From Bimastos eiseni (Eukaryota; Annelida; Clitellata; Crassiclitellata; Lumbricidae), in the NCBI GenBank assembly GCA_959347315.1, contig OY365810.1, forward strand, positions 15,056,896 through 15,120,895: 64,000 nucleotides of DNA. The letters run 5' to 3'. Every line of letters starts with the position of its first letter. Positions within the stretch are counted from its first letter, which is position 1. Under the pieces are notes generated by a model. That model was not told the origin of the DNA. It did no database searches and saw only the letters and a list, made by a program, of their open reading frames with translations. A program made the position numbers and the translations under genes. Shown here piece after piece: positions 20,871-32,100 of this stretch.

Positions 20871-22580
20871 ATGGGTTGACTCCGTGGCGTATTTCTGTTT
20901 CCTCTTTTTCTTTTGATACTCAGAATGATATTTTAGCGCTGCAATGTTGTATAGCAGACTATACACACATCTTTGCATACATAGCCTATATACACATGAG
21001 AGAGCCACACGATGTCAAGCAACAAACGAAGAAGAAGATATAGCTAGAGTACAGGCCGAGTGTTATCTAATTGTCTACTGTGTTGGCTATTAACCTTTAC
21101 GGTCTTTGAACAGATCTTCTTATGCTAGACTAATGAAACTATTAACAGGCGTATATGTAGCTAAGTTCAGACCATGCCGTTGCACGATGTGCTTGAGTGA
21201 TCGATGGGCCGATTAGAGCGGTACCGATTTGAGACGAAGGCTTTTCAAACCCTGCAGTAGTATAGTACAGGGCTCAGTGCAATAAAATACTATCGGAGGA
21301 ATGTGGATAGTTTTTTAATGCCAATATTATTTATAGGAATTCATTATATGCTGACTACAATATCTATAGAGTCACCAACCCCATAGCAAATCCAGCCCCG
21401 TGTGGTGTGCAGATTCAAACGCTAGGTCGTTGTACTATCTTGCTGTTTCTAAAACAAGTTAATCAACAGAACAGCAACGTTGGTAGGTCTGTCACTTTTA
21501 GCTATAAACAGCATAATTACACTATTATAGAGGTCTACTCATTGTTTAAATACAACAGAACAAGTAGTTTAATAAATGTTGGTGACCCTAATCATGCTGT
21601 TGGTGTTCCTCCTTCGATTGACCTTTAGATGTGGATGTCCACAAAAGATAGTATACGAAATGGTAAAGTGGACTAGAGTTTAGAGAAGGATGAACTCCAC
21701 AGAAAGTTCATTTTGCCAATATCCTTTGTTGATGACCCCCATTAACCCCATTGTGAATGATGAAGCTCTGTGACGGCTGCGCATAAACTCTGTCACCATC
21801 CTATCGAGCATGCCCACATAGAGCCCATACGCATGAGAGCCATATTTCCAAATGCATGTACATATGGTATCCACATGAAATCTTCATGGGTCTCATACAA
21901 TGGTCATGAAACTCATAAAATGGTCATGAAAATAGTGCCAGACAGGGAGTGATATAGGTACCTCGCGCTTGGCCTTTGAATGAGGCGCTTAAGAAATTTG
22001 GAGATTACGACTACCATCAGCTCTGAAGTTTAGAAACTTTGAGCTTGCGCATCACGACACATCAATTGACACGAGTGACGTGTTCTTACACGCGTCAATT
22101 GACCAAGCAAGTAAGTAAGAAACATGGTCGCATGGAGACTATGGCCGGCCTTGTGTTTGAGTTTTTGAACAATCAGGATTTCAACGAAGAGCCCATTTCC
22201 TCTGTCTTGTCCAGAAGATATGGGCCTTTGTCATCTTCGTTACTATGTGCCTAAAGTCTGTGATGCGTACAAATAACTTTAGATTTTCGGGCCAAGATGA
22301 CACCATTTGCCATTGCCAATTAGAGTTGGAATGCATCTTATGGGATACCGAGGCTATAGACATTTGCAGATTGAAATCTGAATATTCAGTGGTTACTTGA
22401 TGCTAATGAGGATCCGTTGCAGTTGTCCCACTTACTATGCGTCAGTTTCGATGCTTAGCATAAAATACAAAAGCTTTTGTCTCTGTGCCAGTTAAAAGCT
22501 GCTTTCAATTCAGTTGGTCTCCGCATGTAACTACAGATACACGCAGATACGTACACAGTATGTATATACAGGCCCATATA
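20871..22580. other. no gene seen
   Basis: Mixed unique sequence. Frames at 21407-21628 and 21770-21952 have no recognisable domain or splice context, and no repeat family was identified. Confidence 0.45.
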
Positions 22581-22582
22581 TA

Positions 22583-22830
22583 CTTTCATGCATACATACA
22601 TACACACATGCATGCATACATACATACATGCATGCACATGCATACATACATACATACATACATACACATACAAATATACATACATACATACATACATGCA
22701 TACATACATGCCTACATACACATACACACAGACAGACACACAGACAGACACACACAGATATACAAGCATACACACATATATACATACATACATACATATA
22801 TCTATGCATACATAGCCTATATACACATAT
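22583..22830. repeat. (CATA)n / (CA)n compound microsatellite
   Basis: Long CATACATA runs with ACAC and GACA interruptions. Long frames on both strands (within 22455-22922) are His-Thr-Tyr or Cys-Met-Tyr-Val low-complexity artefacts. Confidence 0.95.
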
Positions 22831-22859
22831 CCATACACAAACCTACATAGATATATAGA

Positions 22860-23745
22860 GGAGTAGATCGAGAGAGGTCGAATGCCGAATGATCGGCTTT
22901 TTATGTGACTCTGACGAAGCATAGTTTTGCAAGAGACCGGTTGGGTTTCCGGAGACAGTTCCGAAATGAAAGGAGCGTTTGCATTTCAACGGAAATTAAT
23001 CTACATATGACGCTGTTCGACTGGATGTGAACTATTTCTAAGTCATACGTGTCTAAACAAAACAGAATTTGGATGTTATTTTGGCTTGTGCTTTGTACAT
23101 GTACGTCGTACCAAGCAGGTCCACTTCATAGCATGCGACTTGCTGTAGTCTTACAGATTTGCTGTAGTCTTACAGAAGGTAAACCTGGATTGTACATGTT
23201 AATTAACTAATTCAGTAACTTCTATCGCTTTTGCGTCTATTGGAAAATATTTAGACAGAAGATGCACCAAAATCAAGCCGAAATAAGACTGATATCCGCT
23301 TAGACAAGGTAACTTAGGATCTATAAGTTTACGTCCGATCAAGGTTGTGAGATCTGATAAGAATTTCAACTACTCATAAGAACAGTCAGATCAGCAAAGA
23401 AGCTCAACATTTGCAGTAGTATGGTGATGCTGTAATTTTAGCCAACATTGTGTTTAAGCTGATGTATGTTCGAAGCCGCTGAATTGCTGCATTAATCGAT
23501 TGGAACCAAAAAATCTCCATATTTTCAACTTTTATAGCGCCGATTTTTGGCCATTGGAAATATGCAATTGGGTGTGCATATGAATTTTTTTTAAATAACT
23601 ATTAATATGACAATAATAGACCATGAGACACAACGGAAGAATGAGGCATAGGCTATGTTGTTCGTTGTCTGTGGATTCGGAGAAGGGAATTATGTGTGAC
23701 CGGACTGACCGCAGTAGTTGAGTAATCGTACTAGACAGATTTCTA
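22860..23745. other. no gene seen; short tandem duplication
   Basis: The only notable structure is a perfect 19-base tandem unit (TTGCTGTAGTCTTACAGA type) at about 23139-23177. Confidence 0.5.
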
Positions 23746-24665
23746 AAGCGCCACTCAAAAAACCAAAGTGCAGTGCATCAGCTTATTCACGAACATTGAG
23801 TTGAATATCCTTGGGGTTGAACGAAGGAAGTCGTAGTTTGGTTACTAGAGAATCAGAGGAGGCAAAGTAGCAGTAAAGGCGGGTGTCGCTTTGGTCGAGA
23901 ATTGGAAGGTGGATGATCGGGGGAATAGTGGAAAGCCCGAGAGTGGAGGAAACATAACCTGAGGCAGATGGCCTCGGTTAATTGACAGTGATGGCAGAGG
24001 AACCAAAAAATGCGGAATTCAGAAGGCAAATAGTTTCAGACACGTGGTTAGGCGTTGGGTATGGCTCGCTTGGAGAACTTGAAATGAGAATAAATGCCCG
24101 GGTGATCGAGAATGACTGAGGAAGGAGGAATGGACGATGGTCGAGTGGAGTGGATTGATCAGTCGGTGAAGAATTTTCAAATGAAAGTATTTTAAGAAAA
24201 TTTTTAAGTTAGTGGTAGGACTTTGAAGTGGATTCGCTCTTAGATTTCGATCAATGGAGATTTGAGGATAGGAGTGATGTTATGATGCTTGGGAATCTTT
24301 TGACAGCTCTAGCTAGTGAGTTAAGGATATGATTGAGGAAAATGGAATTGCAGTTTAGGTCTAATCGAGCTTTTGGTTGACAATGGAGGTAGCAATGGTG
24401 TAGGGAGATCTGAAGCCGTGGATGGGTCTAATGAGGCGTATAGGTCTCGAATGTGCATGAAGCAGGAGCGAGAGAGGTTGGAGATGTGGCTGGAGAAAGA
24501 GAGACGTCGGGCCAACAGTGACAGCAAGGTTGCGAGCAGAGGCATCAGAGGTGAAGGCCAAGAAGAAGAATTAGTGAATACTACCCACAAATTTTACCTA
24601 GTATTTGATTTTCTTGATTTGGTCGAGAAGGCCTAGTGTGATGAATTGTACTTCGGAATGGCTAG
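23746..24665 (-). pseudogene. LINE (CR1/L2-like) RT remnant
   Basis: On the - strand two overlapping frames within 24590-24321 share the RT C-terminal pattern: SARNLAV in one, HISNLSRSCFMHIRDL and, after a shift, TIATSIVNQKLD, matching the usual HI..L.RSCF.HIRDLR ... A.TIA.ALV.SKLDYCNS series of L2/CR1 elements. Indels have scrambled the frame. A TAAAGCGCCAC motif at about 23751 may mark the repeat's 3' side. Confidence 0.6.
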
Positions 24666-25284
24666 GGCAGAGGAGGTTGGACGACAACCATTGAGAGATC
24701 AGCCAGATTAGCTTAACCACATTGAGTAACTGCGTGAAGGAACTGGAAAATGAGTTTTCCTAAGCGACTGGTATTTCGCTCACATATTAGTTTATTCCTG
24801 TCTTAAATTTCCTCAGCGCATGACATACACGCTACACTGCTACAGTATTAAAACAACCTCTAAGAAAGAATGGTAAAATGCAGGGAGACATAGTGGTAGG
24901 GATACGCTTTTGGGCATACATCTCTATCTCAGAGGAACGGAAGTTAAGGACATACGGTCGATTCGGGCGGAAGTCATAAATGTGGCCTTCGTCTGTGTCT
25001 GTCTGTTTGTCTGTCTGTCGGTCTCCCTGTCTATCTTTGTTTTTCACAGTGCACGCGCCTCTATTCTCTGATTGTTAGGCTGTGTGCCATTAACCTGGTC
25101 TAAGCCTGTCTACACCTGCCGTTAGTAATAGCTGAACGTTATGTCACGATTTCTAATTTTTACATGTCATTCAGACATTCAAAAGTGGATTTAGTTCGAT
25201 GATTCACTCGTCTTTATTCATGACTGTTTGTCTATATTTAGGAAAAATTATATCCGCTTCATTCACATAGAGACCAAGACGTAT

Positions 25285-25405
25285 GTTGTCCTCTCTCTCT
25301 CTGCTTCCCTCTGTCTCTCTCTTTCTGTCTCTCTCTCTGTCTCTCTGTCTGTCTGCCTGTCTGTCTCCCTCGCTCCCTCCCTCGCTCCCTCTGTGTGGCT
25401 GTCTG
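25285..25405. repeat. (TCTC/TCTG)n microsatellite
   Basis: CTCTCTGTCT-type low-complexity tract grading into CCCTCGCT. Confidence 0.9.
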
Positions 25406-25678
25406 TTCCTGCGAGTATTTTCTCGTGTTGAGGCGAAGCTTATGTTTGTTTGAGTGTAGGAGTTAGTGTCTTGACTCGTTCAAACGACCGTCACCGTATT
25501 TAAACGCCCATTAAAATGCTCTCTTTTGAGATATCATCAGTCAGATGGGAGCGTTTAGCGCCTAAAGTCATTCGTCTTCTTCTTTTTCTTCTTCTTGTTC
25601 CTCCGTTCACTTGATCTTCAGTAAAAATCAAATGGGTCACTCACGCAAACAGAAAACAGACAACGGAACCAAACAGAT

Positions 25679-26213
25679 ATCAGAAACAAACAAACAGAAA
25701 CAAGCAAACAGAACAAACAGAAACATACGACATAAACAAACAGAAACAAACAAATAGAAACAAACAAATAGAAACAAACAAATAGAAACAAACAGAAACA
25801 GAAGACAGAATCAAACAAGCAGAAACAAACAAACAGAAACAAACAAACAGAAACAAGCAAACAGAACAAACAGAAACATACGACATAAACAAACAGAAAC
25901 AAACAAATAGAAACAAACAAATAGAAACAAACAAATAGAAACAAACAGAAACAGAAGACAGAATCAAACAAGCAGAAACAAACAAACAGAAACAAACAAC
26001 AGAAACAAGCAAACAGAACAAACAGAAACATACGACATAAACAAACAGAAACAAACAAATAGAAACAAACAAATAGAAACAAACAAATAGAAACAAACAG
26101 AAACAGAAGACAGAATCAAACAAGCAGAAACAAACAAACAGAAACAAACAAACAGAAACAAATACACAAATAGAAACAAACAGAAACCAACAAACAGAAA
26201 CAAACAGACTGGT
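25679..26213. repeat. minisatellite, ~153-bp unit of AACAAACAG
   Basis: A higher-order array: short AAACAAACAGA/AAACAAATAGA units are organised into about three copies of a ~153-bp block. The marker ACATACGACATAAAC falls at about 25724, 25877 and 26029. Very long Phe/Val/Cys/Leu-rich - strand frames (25618-26327) are artefacts of this repeat. Confidence 0.93.
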
Positions 26214-26215
26214 TG

Positions 26216-28930
26216 GTGCACGAGGGGAAGATGAAGGGACTGGCGGACTTTTGCATAATTTGAAATAAAACAAGATTCGAACGGTGACAGACAAAGGAGA
26301 TTCCGCTTTTGTCAGCCTATCCTTCATTTGTGCCTACACGCGAGTAGTCTATGCTTGTGTATGTGTGTATGTGCGTAGGTCGAGGTATTTTGGTTTCTAA
26401 GAAGGCAAACACGGTCTGATCTTTTGTATACACGCTTGTCATAGATTGAGGTGTGGGGCGAGTTGGCAGGTGGACGCCGTATACAGGCATTCGACTACCT
26501 GTAGTATATATACATAATAAACACAATAGGCCCCTATAAATACATAAAAACATGTACATATATACACACCGTACGTATATATAAGCAAAGTTATAGTCGA
26601 CTAACGTTAGCCTCCCGCATGAGGTGCGTCGAAAGCAGGTATGCGCGTAACCTGTCTGTATACGACTTGAAATCCTAGCTGAGGTCGGACGTTTAACTTG
26701 CAGGTGAGTGCTACAGAGGTGTCGACAGTTTTAGTGATAAGTGATCTCGGTCTATTGGTGATTATTGTAGTCGCTTAATTATTCAAGGTATGTAGTCTTC
26801 AGGCGTAGCGTACGTTGTAAGGTTGTCCTCTGGTTGAAAAGTCTTCAGTCTGTTGTTTGGCCTTGGTGAAATATATTTATTGCAACGTTCGTATACGTAA
26901 CGAATATGACACTTGGCTCAGGTCTTAGAATGGTAGGACACGACCCTCTCTTACTAAGCATCATGAGAACACTCTACGACTCCTCTAAGGTTGAAGGACT
27001 TATGTCTAGTTGATTGACTGATCCATAGATGGATGTCGAGCTGATTGACTGATCCATAGATGAATTTCAATCAATAAACCATCTATTGATTGCACTATTC
27101 CTTCATTCACTGATTGATTCAACGATTGAACCGATCGTTGATTGATCGATTGATTGATTCACTCATCGATTAACATTCAATAGTTAGTTAATTTTGTAAT
27201 GGCCACATAATTATCACAGTGCTCCTGATTTTACGAAACCACAAATGACCATATGAATTGACTGCATTGTGATTCTGTTTTGCAATGCCATAGATTAATG
27301 TCTAGTGCATTAGTTAAACTGGTCGTATATAGAAGAAGTAAACGAACATCCCGTCCTGAACCCGTCGTCTGATTCTGGATTGTTAATGTATTCCAGGCAA
27401 ATGATATTGAGATCGGCAGTCAAGTATTGTCCGTAGGATATACATGGTTTTAATCTGATAGGTAGCTACGTTTAGCGCCTTAGCGTTATTCTATTAAGAC
27501 GCCATAGAAATGAAAATATGTATACATACAGACACGCATGCATACATACATCTGGCCGTCGAATACCTGTTCAGCTCAGCGTATACGCTAACAGATCAGA
27601 AACATACGCATATATTATAAAATAATATATGTTATATACATTGTGCATTCACAGAATGCACGTCACATGCGTCTTTGTACGCCTGGCTTTGTCCGTGGAT
27701 CTCGTGGTGTCTGACTCTGAGCGTGGGATTTCTTCTCTATTCATTGCTAAGTGTTTCGAACCATAAGTCTTTCTATTTCGACGTTTCTGCAAATAGTCGA
27801 CCACAAAGCTCTGCAAGGTTTGTTATTGAAGTCAAGGGGAGACGAAGAAGCATCAGATGAATAACGAGGGGCACAAATCATTCGACCCCGTTTGTCTGGA
27901 TCAGTTTATCGAGATCAGTAAACGGAGAACACAGTCTACGCATTGTTCTGTGTATCAGTGTCTTATTCAATGTCTTTCTGACACTTCTGTCCTTGTCTTC
28001 ATGCATGCAGGGATTGTAGTCTATAGCTCACATTACAGATGTTTAGTCACCGGGCCGCATGCGGCTCACTGGCTCGTTTTAAGTGGCCCGCACCGAGCTC
28101 ATAAAAGTTTGCAATTTGTGTAAAATGAAGTAAAAGGCCAACTTGCATAGCCATTCGTTTATAACTTGACTTATCATTCGACAACGTGAGCACATGGCAT
28201 ACACACATCCGATTATTCATTATGATTATTTTATGCTAAACTGTTTATACCGTAAATAATTAACATTAAATTTTAGTCGTTGCTTTTTGAGCTTAGGTTA
28301 CTGGTGTGGCCCGCGAATTCTAGAATAATTGTTTATTCGATATCCTGCGTTGAGTAAAATGTTGGACAGCACTGCTAGACATTGATGCCTGTCGCTTTCT
28401 GTAGGCTGTGGCTGTGTGAATCTGTATGTAGGCCTATGTAAAGCTCACTCAAGGAACCGTTTGGCAAATGTGTGTAGTTGCATGCATAATACATTGGCCA
28501 CGTCCACAGTTTTTTCCCGAAAGAAAATGTTAATATAAAACATTGCGTAGGCCTATTACAATTGCTCCCCTGCACTAATGTAGGGCCTACTGTTCTTTTG
28601 TTCCTTTCTGGGCATTGGTTTTATATGGAAATGAAATTCAATATAAGTTGGAAACTATTCAAGTTGCATTCGGACATGAAACGCCTGTGGAGGAATGATC
28701 ATCAGAATACATGCATATGTATGACTATAACTAAAACTTCTATAGCGCCGCCAAAATAACAGGGCATCAAACATCGGCGCACAAACACAAATCCGAAAAC
28801 AGATCACGTCCAAAAGGTCAGTCCTAAGAGACAGAAATACGATCAAGCACAAGAGCAGTGCAAAAAGGAGCAACATTTCATTATTACAGATTAAAGATAC
28901 TGAGGCCTTCCATTTGTTCATAACTTTTCA
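26216..28930. other. no gene seen; minor repeats
   Basis: Contains a short tandem duplication (TTGATTGACTGATCCATAGATG, in two halves, near 27010 and 27044), ATTGATTGATTC runs near 27110-27165, and a possible hAT remnant with GTGGCCCGC motifs between about 28030 and 28330. Frames at 27675-28123 carry no recognisable domain. Confidence 0.45.
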
Positions 28931-28931
28931 G

Positions 28932-28973
28932 GAATATTTGAGAGCAATTTTCAGTCTACTTTGACGCATAGTC
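28932..28973 (+). promoter_or_regulatory. 5' UTR part of gene 2 first visible exon
   Basis: Acceptor CTTTTCAG|GAATA, matching the copy-1 site at 4592. The leader is 42 bases here against 61 in copy 1, and the last ~15 bases before ATG are conserved. A further upstream exon is implied but not located. Confidence 0.5.
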
Positions 28974-29121
28974 ATGGTGACCACACGAACTGACCAAGGC
29001 AATGGCCGACGAGCCACCATAGCTCTTTACTACCAGTTACTCATATCAATCATCGTAGCAGCGTATCTGATGACGTCGTGCAATTGTCTTCCCGCGTCAG
29101 AGGGAAAGCAAAGTCATTCAG
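28974..29121 (+). CDS. gene 2 exon 1: signal peptide
   Basis: 49 residues plus one base. MVTTRTDQGNGRRATIA, then hydrophobic LYYQLLISIIVAAYLM and TSCNCLP. Donor G|GTATGC. The last codon is completed by AT of exon 2 to give Asp. Confidence 0.78.
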
Positions 29122-32100
29122 GTATGCTACATCTCTGTATTACTAGCTGGGTTGAGACAGGTTTTTGACCCTGGAGAGCAGGAAGACGGTGGCCGCTGGG
29201 TTTATCAACCCGTATACTGGGTCCCAGGTGTTCCCCGAGCCAACGGCGAAGGTTTCGAGTCAAAAGCTCTAAAACTGTGCAAATGCATAGCCGGACAGAG
29301 AGACTGTATACCTGCTACCTGTACGATATCTCCTAAACCGTCCATTCATTCATGACGGTGTAAAAGAAGAAGAGATGTGGCAGACAGATATCACGTGCAG
29401 CAGGTGTTTTTCGTCGACACGCTTCTGGCGACTGAGAAGGAAACTTTCCTTGGGTGGGGTTCTGAGACAGGTTTTTGGCCTCTGAAATCTATGAAGAGAG
29501 TGGCCGCGGGGATCACCAACCCCGCTAATGGGTATACCAGGTGTTCCCCGATTTCTAATGTGTCAAGAGTGTTAGACTTAACGACCATGTAAGCAAATCT
29601 TTCAGGTAATCGGACACAAGAGCCTCTCATTGTGTCAAATTAAAGCCTAATTAAAACGCAGACAAGGAGTCGAGTGCTTAATGACACACATGAGCGAGTG
29701 GTCATGTAATTAATTAATCATAAATTCCTGCTGTCAATCTTGTCCTCACTGCATCGCAATTTCAAGCCTTTATACCCCCAACCCATCATGCAAACCTACT
29801 CGCATAGACCTACTATGCGAGTGACTGTTGTCTCCTAATACCATTATCTGGTAGTGCCACCATACGCCCAAAACTAGAGCAAATATATTGAGTTTCGTAC
29901 GAAATAGTATACCCTTGAAGCTTGACTATAAGAAATGCTTCAAAATGTTGATCCGCAGATCTAGGGAGAGGCGCTGCGATGGAGATTGCTTTGGTCACGA
30001 GAATGGTTATCCTAAGAACAACCATGGCAGGCAGCCTCGTTTACACGATCCATTTTGACCATTATCTTCTCATCTCATTTCCTAGCTTTCCGTAAATGCC
30101 TCTCATCGTCTTTGTCATGCTCCAATTCATTCATGTGTCAGTGTAATTAGCCTGTCTAAGTGCAATTAACTCGTCTTTCCCTGCTGTACTTCATCCACCT
30201 TTACCCTGTCTTATTTTCCTTGCATCCTGTCAGTCTTCTTATTTACTCTAGGCTATAACAGTATGTCACTCCATCTACCAATGTTTATCTAAAAATTTCT
30301 ATAGAGAAACTGACCCTTGCAGCTGTCATAGCAGTCGGGCGAACTTGAAGTAGATAGTCATGCGCAAGCCGTTGGTCAAATTCACGAGGGTCCGTTTCTC
30401 CGTAGAATTTTGGAGATAAACCCACCACACACGTGTCCTTGTCCTGCATTACCATACTCTCATGGACCGATGAACTGATGCGCTGATGTTGATCTGGTCT
30501 TATGGCAGATGGAAAAGGTCTGTTGTCGAGGGCAATCGGCGAATTCGAAGACGCTCTGTCTCGATTGAAGCAGTACGCCAAGGGACTTTCAGAAAGGGAC
30601 AGGTCCTTCGACCATGAAGGTAAGGATTAAGAAGTTGTACGAGGGAGTAACATCTGTGCGTATAAATGAAGGGAAGCAAAACTTTAAATGACAGTGCATT
30701 ATTGTTTCCTTACAGTAAACCCTGAAATGATTAGTGAAGGATGAAATAAATGAAAAGAATATTTTTATGTTGATTACGATTATAATAATTGAGCTGCCGA
30801 TTAAGATGCCGATGCCCATGAAACTGGTTCGGGTACGCGTTAGTCGATTGGTTAGCTTAGTTAATGCTTGCTGGACTGTCAATACGAAATAATGGGTTCA
30901 AATCTCCGCAAAAGAGAAATTTTTTGGGAAGGTTTCAGCTGTATCTTCGCCCCGTATAACTAACTCAATTGAAATGAATACATTGTCCGTACACTGTCGG
31001 TAGGAAGATGAGACGGCGAGGCTATAGCTCTACCACCTGCCATCATATGCCGAGTGCAAGATACAGGGTCAATGGTAGGTTCTATGGTCTGCTTACTTTT
31101 CCCAAAACAATTATCCCGGAATATTCGCCCTCCACATTTTTCCCCTGTGAAGTTTCGCCTCAACATATTTCGCTTCAAGCTAAAGCTACAATTAACAGCA
31201 ACGCTGATCAGACAGAAAACGTAAACAGGCCTATAGCAAATGCATTTGATGTTCTGAAGGGATTTCTTGTTATCCCAAATCACAATTGACTGTGAGAGCT
31301 TCAATCAAGAATGTGAGTGAACTCAACAGACTTAATTGCGAAGGTTCGTATGTCATAATTCAGCATAAATAATCTTGTCTATGCCAAGTATACGTGGCAA
31401 TGAAAACGCCTTCAAGAACTTGGAACCCCGTTTTCAACCACTACATCTGCCCCTGTGAAGACGTTAACTGTCCATGAACAAGTTGCAATGACTTCCACGG
31501 AATCATTAACCATTTAATGACAAACTTTATTGGCCTCCCATACACTTCAGGGACAGGCAGGTCGTTGCAGAATTAGTACAGGCTACTTCTCCAACTAGCT
31601 CAGTGTGCTTGGAAGAAAATGTAAGCGTAAGGTCTGAGCCCTACAAACTAAATAGGAAGACTATCGTGAATTCGAACGCTGGATTGGTATTTTTATTTTA
31701 TTTATTTTTATTTCTGAAATTCGATCCCACCCTTCTTCCAACATTGCTGCTCAGAAGTGCACACACACGCCTCGACGGCGCAATTGCAGTTGTACTGCAG
31801 AGCAATTGTGCGCGAAAGACTTGCTCAAGGTCTCAACACAATGACTCCCCGGACGAGGGTCGAACCCGCTAGCGCAGCGCACACTGAACGTTACGGGCTG
31901 ACCACTCTAACCGATCGGCCACTGTGCTATAACACTGGAATTGTTTTATCCACCTAATAATTATGGGGTCTAACGGAACACTCAAATATCTTATCTGAAA
32001 GGTACCGTTCCTAGCTATTATATAGATCAAGGATACTTATAAAAATCTAATTATTTTAAATGTCGTCGTATTCCAACCTGTCCTCATAAAGTCTTTAGCG

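Noticed and set aside
22455..22922. Long open frames on both strands
   Set aside because: Produced by the (CATA)n/(CA)n microsatellite; every frame is open and low-complexity.
25618..26327. Long Phe/Val/Cys/Leu-rich frames that look like membrane proteins
   Set aside because: Translation of the AAACAAACAG minisatellite in three frames.
28030..28330. hAT transposon from GTGGCCCGC motifs at both sides
   Set aside because: Ends and target duplication could not be defined; kept only as a possible remnant.
30506..30560. Mature-peptide start HSDG across the exon 1/2 junction of gene 2, as in glucagon/secretin-family hormones
   Set aside because: Only these four residues match. The following residues lack the family's FTS/YS pattern, there is no dibasic site before it, and copy 1 does not place the module after the signal exon.
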